Shown: positions 4,832 through 9,424 of the stretch, one piece after another
How the letters are laid out: every line of letters starts with the position of its first letter
Position numbering within the stretch: the stretch's first letter is position 1
Origin: Microcaldota archaeon
Lineage (GTDB): Archaea; Micrarchaeota; Micrarchaeia; Norongarragalinales; WALN01
Assembly (NCBI GenBank): GCA_015522865.1
Contig: WALN01000012.1
Coordinates: forward strand, 1 to 9,424
DNA length: 9,424 bases
Reading direction: 5' to 3'
Notes under the pieces: generated by a model
The model's database searches: none
The model's input: the letters and a program-made list of their open reading frames with translations, nothing else
Told to the model about the DNA's origin: nothing
Made by a program: the position numbers and the translations under genes

Positions 4832-5800
4832 CTATTCCACCTCGCTTTCATCTACTCTTGCTTTCTGTTTTGGCTCCTGCAGTCCGTAGTTTTTCGATAA
4901 AAATTGTTTTATTCCAAGTATACCGATCATCGCGGCATTGTCGCCGCAGTATTGTGCTGGGGGGGCGCAGAATTCAGCTTTGTGGTCTTTTGCTACAGCA
5001 CTAAGCATCTCCCTTATTCTTTTATTTTGAGCGTTGCCGCCAACTGCAATTATCTCTTTTTTTTTGAGATGCGCCAGCACTTTTTCTGTTACCTCGCACA
5101 ATTCACTCGCTGCAGTTTCCTGCGCAGAATAAGCTAAATCTTCCTTTTTGTATTTATGTGATAATTTCTCTACTGCTGTTAATAAGCCAGCAAAGGCAAC
5201 ATTCGCCCCCTTTACTCTATACGGAAGTTCAATAAATTTTTGAGATTTTTTGTATGCATTTATAACGCCGACTGCGTTTGGAGGCGTGAGCTTCAGCGTC
5301 CTTCCAACTCTATCCAAGAAATTCCCAATACCTATGTCTAAAGTTTCCCCCAAAATTTTGTATCTTTTTCCTTCTTCCACAACTAATTGAGTATTTCCGC
5401 CAGAAATAAATACATACAGAGCATCTGTTGGTCGGCAGAAATATTTTCCGATTTCTATATGCGCTTTTGCGTGATTCACTCCAATAAGGGGAATATCGTA
5501 CTTTAAGCTTATCGCTTTTGCGCCCACCCATCCAACATGCAGCGCGTGTCCAATACCGGGAGACGAGGAATATGCAACTGCATCAATTTCCTTAATTTTC
5601 GTTTTTGAGCTTCTAAGCGCCATCTCTACTGCTTCTTTGAAAAATTTAGCATGATGTTCTGCAAGCTCTCTAGGAACATAGCCCCCTTTATTTTCATATC
5701 TAAAAACTACATTATTTGATATTTTAATTTTGTTATTTTTCGTATAAACTATTGATGCCCCTAAAGTGTGGGCAGTTGATTCTATCGCCAGTATTTTCAT
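4832..5800 (-). CDS. kae1: tRNA N6-adenosine threonylcarbamoyltransferase Kae1 (KEOPS subunit, TsaD family)
   Basis: Kae1 moves the threonylcarbamoyl group onto A37 of ANN-decoding tRNAs. The 322-residue product is of normal length. It shows MKILAIESTAHTLGASIV, YVPRELAEHHAKFF, AYSSSPGIGHALHVG, the metal-binding NHAKAHIEIG (His110, His114), the ATP-binding FISGGNTQLV and DIGIGNFLDRVGR, AVGGNAQNKRI, and CGDNAAMIG with the third metal ligand Asp287. It is a stand-alone Kae1, with no C-terminal Bud32; Bud32 is instead in the next gene fused to YrdC. No ribosome site precedes the ATG. An AT-rich stretch (AAATTAAAATTT) in the 30-base gap from the upstream platform gene could be a leaderless promoter. 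Pcc1 and Cgi121 are not in the window. Confidence 0.96.
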   Translation of the reverse strand: MKILAIESTAHTLGASIVYTKNNKIKISNNVVFRYENKGGYVPRELAEHHAKFFKEAVEMALRSSKTKIKEIDAVAYSSSPGIGHALHVGWVGAKAISLKYDIPLIGVNHAKAHIEIGKYFCRPTDALYVFISGGNTQLVVEEGKRYKILGETLDIGIGNFLDRVGRTLKLTPPNAVGVINAYKKSQKFIELPYRVKGANVAFAGLLTAVEKLSHKYKKEDLAYSAQETAASELCEVTEKVLAHLKKKEIIAVGGNAQNKRIREMLSAVAKDHKAEFCAPPAQYCGDNAAMIGILGIKQFLSKNYGLQEPKQKARVDESEVE

Positions 5801-5830
5801 AATTATATTAAGCCGAACAAATTTTAATTT

Positions 5831-6694
5831 CTATCCAGCTATGGAGTGCCCTAAAAACTGCCCTCCCTGGAAAACTATAAGCGCAACAACTATTGCAATC
5901 GGAATCCATAAAACATATCTCATAATTTTACCGCTTTTTATTATGCCGATTGCAACCATTGAAATTGCAGCTTCAAAAGCGAGGAAGAAAGTGAGCATGT
6001 TCGCGAGGAAAGAGAAGTCGACAGTTGTTTTTAAGGCGGTGCTCATACCGGCGCCTATAAATTTTACAATACTTATTACAAATCCAAAAATAAATGGAGC
6101 CAACAATAGCGAGGCGACATATAAGAAAACCACCGGCATAGTTGTTCTTGAAATTCTTTCTCTCTTTATTCTTTCTAAAGATTTTGCGTCAACAGCAATC
6201 GCATCCATTACTGCCGCGAGGCCGGCGCCAGCTTTTTTTGCGTCTATTACAATAACCGCAATTCTCTCGAAGAACTTGGAGCCAGAATTGTGGCCAGCTT
6301 CTAACAATACTTCTTCGAATGTTTTTCCTTCCCTCAACTCTTTTAAGCCATTGCCTAAATCCGCACTTAGCGGGCCGTAGTCTGACCTTGAAACTTCACT
6401 AAGCGCACCTTCTATTGTTCCGCCTGCTCTTAAAATAGCGGCCATATGCTTTAGCGCATCTGGAAGGTTGGTTTCAATTTCCTCTATTCTTTTATCCCTT
6501 TTTCTTAGTGGGATGCCTATAATTAATGTTGATATCGCTATAAAAACAACAGCTGCAGTTACCGGGTTGAGGAGCAGAAAGGAAACGGCTGCTGTTGAAG
6601 CTGCGACTAAGAAAATAATGGTGACAAATAGAGGAAATGAGATTGGATATCCCATTGCTTTATAGTATTTTTCCATTTTTTCATAGGCGCCCAT
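5831..6694 (-). CDS. Type II secretion/type IV pilus platform protein, GspF/TadC family (second copy)
   Basis: GspF/PilC/TadC proteins form the inner-membrane platform that links the secretion ATPase to pilin assembly. The 287-residue product has two hydrophobic helices at about 19-63. A cytoplasmic T2SSF domain follows at about 75-180 (NLPDALKHMAAILRAGGTIE, GLKELREGKTFEEVLLEAG, IVIDAKKAGAGLAAVMDAIA). Three more hydrophobic segments lie at about 185-212, 228-251 and 258-276. It starts four bases after the stop of the other platform gene and is clearly its paralogue, but lacks that protein's charged N-terminal extension. Together they resemble a TadB/TadC pair. Archaellum FlaJ is an alternative family name, but no archaellum genes are visible. 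The filament type cannot be told from this window. Confidence 0.85.
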   Translation of the reverse strand: MGAYEKMEKYYKAMGYPISFPLFVTIIFLVAASTAAVSFLLLNPVTAAVVFIAISTLIIGIPLRKRDKRIEEIETNLPDALKHMAAILRAGGTIEGALSEVSRSDYGPLSADLGNGLKELREGKTFEEVLLEAGHNSGSKFFERIAVIVIDAKKAGAGLAAVMDAIAVDAKSLERIKRERISRTTMPVVFLYVASLLLAPFIFGFVISIVKFIGAGMSTALKTTVDFSFLANMLTFFLAFEAAISMVAIGIIKSGKIMRYVLWIPIAIVVALIVFQGGQFLGHSIAG

Positions 6695-6698
6695 ATTA

Positions 6699-7802
6699 TC
6701 ACGTTCTCGGTTCTATTGATTTTGTAAAGTATATTATCATAATCATCACGCCCCCAAGTCCCATAAATACCGCAACAAGTTGCATTTTCGGAAAGCCCCC
6801 GCCTAACAGAGGAAGTTGTGCAACCGCCGAAAGAATTGCAAGCATCACCGGGGCAACTACCGCAACCATCATGTAAACTATAGATATTAAATTTAACTTC
6901 TCTGTAAAATCTCTTATACTCATCCTTGTTTCAAATGATACATCTTCTGCAATAGCAGATATTATTTCTACCAAGTTGCCGCCAGTTTTCATCGCCCTTA
7001 AAATTTGCACCATCGTTTTCTTTAGCCCAGCAGAATAGGTCCTTTTTGAAAGATTTGACAACGCCTCCTCTGTCGAAGCTCCGCCTTCAATTTCCCTCAT
7101 TGTCTTTTCGAATTCTTTGCTTAATACACCATAATTTGCATGCGCTATAGAGCTTAAAGCTCTATGGAAACTAACTCCTCCTTTAAGCTGAGTTGACAGC
7201 TGCCTGAGTGCGAACGGAAGCTCTCTGTTTATCTCTTTCGCTCTATTTGTGGCCATATAAGAAGGATAGACAAATGCCAGTAAAATAGTAATAACAAATG
7301 TAAGGATAGCTGCAGGGACTGTCAGCAGAAATATAGCAATATCCGCCAACACGACCGAGCTTATGAAAAATATCGCGCCAACAATAAACGCGCTGATAGC
7401 AGAAACAAATGAGATAGTTAACAAATAAATTTCTGGTTTGCTCTCTATACCCGCAGCGTTTAACTCTCTCTTTAAGTTTTCAGCTGGTGGAAATGAAGAA
7501 AGCATAAAAGCAACTTTTGAAAGCGGCGAAGAGAGCAATCTGTACAATGCACCAAACCTCTCAAGAAGAGGGGCCCCCTTTGCATTCACTGCAAAGGATT
7601 TTTTTGTGATTTCTACTTTCCTCATTACTTGTTTTCCTTCAATCGATGCCTTAATTTTTTTCAGTTTTTTTGGAGCTCTTTCTGCTTTCCCTTTCATCTG
7701 CTGCGCTTTAATCCTATTAACTATTTCCTCAATTTCTCTTTCTTCCTCTTCTGTTTTCTTCTTCTTCCTTTCAACAGCTTCCTTTATTTTTTTTATTTCC
7801 AT
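6699..7802 (-). CDS. Type II secretion/type IV pilus platform protein, GspF/TadC family (first copy, charged N-terminal extension)
   Basis: The 367-residue protein begins with about 70 residues very rich in Lys and Glu (KKIKEAVERKKKKTEEEERE), probably a cytoplasmic coiled coil that could touch the ATPase. Hydrophobic helices at about 124-151 and 153-183 follow. The T2SSF domain at about 190-300 reads ELPFALRQLSTQLKGGVSFH, then REIEGGASTEEALSNLSKRT, then QILRAMKTGGNLVEIISAIA. C-terminal helices lie at about 304-330 and 340-360. It follows the secretion ATPase by 76 bases and precedes its paralogue by four, the usual ATPase-platform order of archaeal type IV pilus loci. No ribosome site is visible before the ATG. 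A TATA-like CTATAAAA at 7846-7853 (read on the other strand as TTTTATAG) could give a local promoter. Confidence 0.85.
   Translation of the reverse strand: MEIKKIKEAVERKKKKTEEEEREIEEIVNRIKAQQMKGKAERAPKKLKKIKASIEGKQVMRKVEITKKSFAVNAKGAPLLERFGALYRLLSSPLSKVAFMLSSFPPAENLKRELNAAGIESKPEIYLLTISFVSAISAFIVGAIFFISSVVLADIAIFLLTVPAAILTFVITILLAFVYPSYMATNRAKEINRELPFALRQLSTQLKGGVSFHRALSSIAHANYGVLSKEFEKTMREIEGGASTEEALSNLSKRTYSAGLKKTMVQILRAMKTGGNLVEIISAIAEDVSFETRMSIRDFTEKLNLISIVYMMVAVVAPVMLAILSAVAQLPLLGGGFPKMQLVAVFMGLGGVMIMIIYFTKSIEPRT
7147..7165. repeat. 19-base palindrome inside the first platform gene
   Basis: ATAGAGCTT and AAGCTCTAT form a perfect 9-base inverted repeat around a single central A. It lies in the coding sequence for the HRALSSIA segment of the T2SSF domain. 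It could form a cruciform or a binding site, but codon content alone may explain it. Confidence 0.5.
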
Positions 7803-7845
7803 TATATCTATAACAATTAGTTTTTCGTTTTTTAATTTGTTTGTC

Positions 7846-7853
7846 CTATAAAA
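7846..7853 (-). promoter_or_regulatory. Possible TATA box before the platform genes
   Basis: TTTTATAG on the minus strand lies in the 76-base gap between the ATPase and first platform gene. It is about 45 bases before the ATG and predicts a transcript start near 7824. The gap is wider than others in this operon, which is why a promoter is considered. Pattern evidence only. Confidence 0.25.
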
Positions 7854-7878
7854 CTAGTTATCTATTAAAATAGGCTCT

Positions 7879-9424
7879 TTACGCCCCCCTCTTTTTTAAA
7901 ATATAGTATTGAGTGGTCTTGCACACCTTTTCCATATTGTCTATTCCTTCCTGTTGGATGCTCTTTAAAATTTCTATCCTCCTTTCCATCTCCTCCTTTA
8001 TGTCCGAATATTTAAGGCCGGTAAATCTCTGCAATGTCTGAAAATAGAGCGGCGGAATACCAGTTTGGCTTAGTGCATCTTTTGCTGGGTCCCACTTGTA
8101 AATTACTTGGATACCCGGAACTTCATTTTCCTTTTCACTTGGCACTATTTCTGCGATTTCAGTAACCCTTCTTATAAGCCCTTTTCTTCTGTCGTTTATT
8201 CTCTGCTGCATGACTACTAAATTTAGAGAGTTGAGCATTATTAACGGAACAGAAATTGGGGGGTTCGAAAGCCTAATTAGTGTTTCCCTTGCTGAGTTCG
8301 AGTGCACTGTTCCCATGCAGTTTGAAACAACGATACCGTTTGCTATATAGTTGTGATTGTCAGCAACAGTGAAATCATATACATACCCTTCAAAATCGAT
8401 TTCTTTAATTGATTTTATTTTGTCCCAGCATAAAGGTGAGCTGGCAAGTATTTTTAGCTGTTTTGCAGTTTCGGTGTTTAATACGCTTGCAATTTTTAAT
8501 ATTTGTTTTTTGCTCGGCCGTCTCTTACCAGTTTCATAAGCTTCAATCAGGCTTCTTGTTTTATGACCTAATTTCTCAGCAAGTTCTTTTTGTGTTATGC
8601 CTGCTTCTAAGCGCATTTTTTTCACAAGTTTCTTTATATTTGGTAGAGCGCTCCTCTGAGATTCTCCAGATTTTTCAACAAGCGACCCAAGTGCTTTCAA
8701 TTTTTTTGTATGGGCAAATCCAATATTCTCCACGAACTTCCTTATATTTTCTCTCCCGTGTATAAGAATGCGGTAGTAAGGACCAAAATTGCCCTTTCCA
8801 TCTTTTTCTTGGGCATAGACGCTTGAAAAGATTCCCCAGCGCAGAAGCATGAGCGGCAATTTTCTTGCAAGATCGGCATTTGCTGTTGAGAATTCTATAG
8901 CATTTGCATGCAAATTCACGTGAGCTTCGCAGTCATACAGCCCTTTCAAAAATTCACCTAGGTCTGAATTTGCGGCAGTCAGCAGATAGTTATTAAGTTC
9001 GAATGATTTTGTTTTGTTTCCAAGCGGAACATCATAATTTTCGTGGAATTTTGCAACGATTTTTTTATCCCAGATTTCTGACCTTGCAAAAGAACCGTAA
9101 TTTAAATTGGTTAATTTGTGGCTGCTTATTGCTTTCATAGTTGATTCGAAATTTTGTATTACGCCCGCATTACTGTTAACGAATTGGATTGAATTTTTAT
9201 CCATATGCCCATCGCCGTAAATTAAGCCTGCGGTGTAGGGCTCAAATATTTTTCTTTTAGAGCTAATATTAATACTTTCGGGGAGCGCGATAAAATCATT
9301 GGCTCTTAGCTTTTCGGCATTTATTTTTTCTATCCCCTCATTTATTTTGTAGAGGGGATGGTCTCTTGTTAAAGTGATTTTCCTTCCGGAGTTTAATTTA
9401 ATTTCTAATAACTTAGATTTTGTC
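7879..9424 (-). CDS. Type II/IV secretion-system ATPase (PilB/TadA/CpaF-like), intein-containing, 5' part beyond window
   Basis: This ATPase powers pilus assembly or secretion. Only the last 146 residues of host protein lie in the window (7879-8319). They start CMGTVHSNSARETLIRL, the conserved His-box region of the family (GcMGTvHanSar). NPPISVPLIMLNSLNLVVMQ, QRINDRRKGLIRRVTEIAEI and a C-terminal YSDIKEEMERRIEILKSI segment follow. Upstream of Cys at 8317-8319 the frame continues as an intein to the window edge without a stop, so the Walker motifs and N-terminal domain are further right, beyond the intein's own N-terminus. An apparent ATG start at 9204 is inside the intein's LAGLIDADG motif and is not a real start. 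Two platform genes follow, as expected for this system. Confidence 0.9.
   Translation of the reverse strand, partial: TKSKLLEIKLNSGRKITLTRDHPLYKINEGIEKINAEKLRANDFIALPESINISSKRKIFEPYTAGLIYGDGHMDKNSIQFVNSNAGVIQNFESTMKAISSHKLTNLNYGSFARSEIWDKKIVAKFHENYDVPLGNKTKSFELNNYLLTAANSDLGEFLKGLYDCEAHVNLHANAIEFSTANADLARKLPLMLLRWGIFSSVYAQEKDGKGNFGPYYRILIHGRENIRKFVENIGFAHTKKLKALGSLVEKSGESQRSALPNIKKLVKKMRLEAGITQKELAEKLGHKTRSLIEAYETGKRRPSKKQILKIASVLNTETAKQLKILASSPLCWDKIKSIKEIDFEGYVYDFTVADNHNYIANGIVVSNCMGTVHSNSARETLIRLSNPPISVPLIMLNSLNLVVMQQRINDRRKGLIRRVTEIAEIVPSEKENEVPGIQVIYKWDPAKDALSQTGIPPLYFQTLQRFTGLKYSDIKEEMERRIEILKSIQQEGIDNMEKVCKTTQYYILKKRGA
8320..9424 (-). mobile_element. Intein with LAGLIDADG homing endonuclease (N-terminus beyond window)
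   Basis: 368 residues of intein are visible. Splicing block B is ITLTRDHPLYKI (TxxH at 9358-9369), followed by EKINAEKLRANDFIALP. The first endonuclease motif is TAGLIYGDGHM (9202-9234) with its catalytic Asp. The second is FLKGLYDCEAHV (8917-8952), where Glu takes the catalytic acid position but Ala replaces the usual Gly. An XRE-like helix-turn-helix follows. Block F is YVYDFTVADNHNYIANG and block G is IVVSN, then the +1 Cys of the ATPase. Cleavage falls between Asn (8320-8322) and Cys (8317-8319). The penultimate residue is Ser instead of the usual His. Block A and the N-terminal Cys/Ser are outside the window. The insertion sits in the conserved His-box region of the host ATPase, typical intein behaviour. 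The endonuclease looks intact. Confidence 0.92.
8476..8637 (-). other. XRE/Cro-type helix-turn-helix domain embedded in the intein
   Basis: Between the second endonuclease motif and splicing block F the intein reads IKKLVKKMRLEAGITQKELA, then EKLGHKTRSLIEAYETGKRR, then PSKKQILKIASVL. R-ITQKELAEKLG---SLIEAYETGKRRPS is the classic Cro/C1 five-helix pattern (Q--LA--lg-----i---E-g-r-P). It has no start or stop of its own and is part of the intein. It probably adds DNA recognition for homing; self-regulation is a less likely alternative. Confidence 0.85.

Noticed and set aside
5766..6380. Plus-strand 204-codon frame over the second platform gene
   Set aside because: Antisense shadow of a gene with clear T2SSF domain; its hydrophobic look comes from the complementary strand.
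7438..7851. Plus-strand open frame of 137 codons with many Phe and Ser
   Set aside because: It mirrors the Lys/Glu-rich coding of the first platform protein; antisense of GAA/AAA codons gives Phe/Ser runs that mimic a membrane protein.
8476..8637. Separate XRE-family regulator gene
   Set aside because: The frame is continuous with intein motifs on both sides and has no start or stop of its own.
8357..8765. Plus-strand frames opposite the intein
   Set aside because: No motif, no start signal, and the opposite strand carries clear intein blocks.
1..9424. CRISPR arrays, tRNA or rRNA genes, insertion sequences
   Set aside because: No regularly spaced repeats, cloverleaf-like sequence, transposase motif or terminal inverted repeats were seen on either strand.

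Overview
The window is archaeal. Every housekeeping protein is of archaeal type: RNA polymerase Rpo7 with Spt4, an uL10/L12 ribosomal stalk with a P1-type acidic tail, eL41, and Kae1/Bud32. TATA-like boxes and GGTGA-type ribosome sites are visible. Compact spacing, AT-rich DNA, shortened proteins and fused genes suggest a small-genome lineage such as DPANN. That placement is inference, and nothing here fixes the phylum.

Layout. (1) Positions 1-1602, minus strand: scpB, an Fcf1-like PIN protein, rpo7 and a 3'-truncated spt4. This is a transcription/RNA-metabolism cluster with a chromosome-condensation gene at its head. (2) Positions 1603-1724: a divergent promoter region. (3) Positions 1725-3638, plus strand: the ribosomal stalk operon uL1-uL10-L12, followed by a tiny, easily missed gene for eL41. 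The leader can fold a short hairpin over the uL1 ribosome site. uL10 lacks the usual acidic C-terminal tail. (4) Positions 3635-5800, minus strand: kae1, then a gene fusing a TsaC/Sua5-type YrdC domain to the Bud32 kinase. The fusion ends tail-to-tail with eL41, sharing four bases. (5) Positions 5831-9424, minus strand: two type II secretion/type IV pilus platform proteins and the C-terminal part of their secretion ATPase. The ATPase is interrupted by a large intein with a LAGLIDADG endonuclease and an inserted XRE-like helix-turn-helix. The intein runs off the right edge.

How the genes work together. The plus-strand operon builds the L1 arm and the factor-recruiting stalk of the large ribosomal subunit. 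Kae1 and the YrdC-Bud32 fusion cover both chemical steps of tRNA t6A synthesis: making threonylcarbamoyl-AMP, then transferring it to A37. The pilus-type ATPase and two platform proteins form a minimal motor and membrane base for a surface filament or secretion system. Spacing suggests the minus-strand genes from the ATPase to yrdC-bud32 may be co-transcribed.

The most unusual items are the YrdC-Bud32 fusion, the HTH-bearing intein with a non-canonical penultimate Ser, the tail-less uL10, and the eL41 gene overlapping its convergent neighbour. There are no RNA genes, CRISPR arrays or insertion sequences, and no gene-free stretch over 300 bases.
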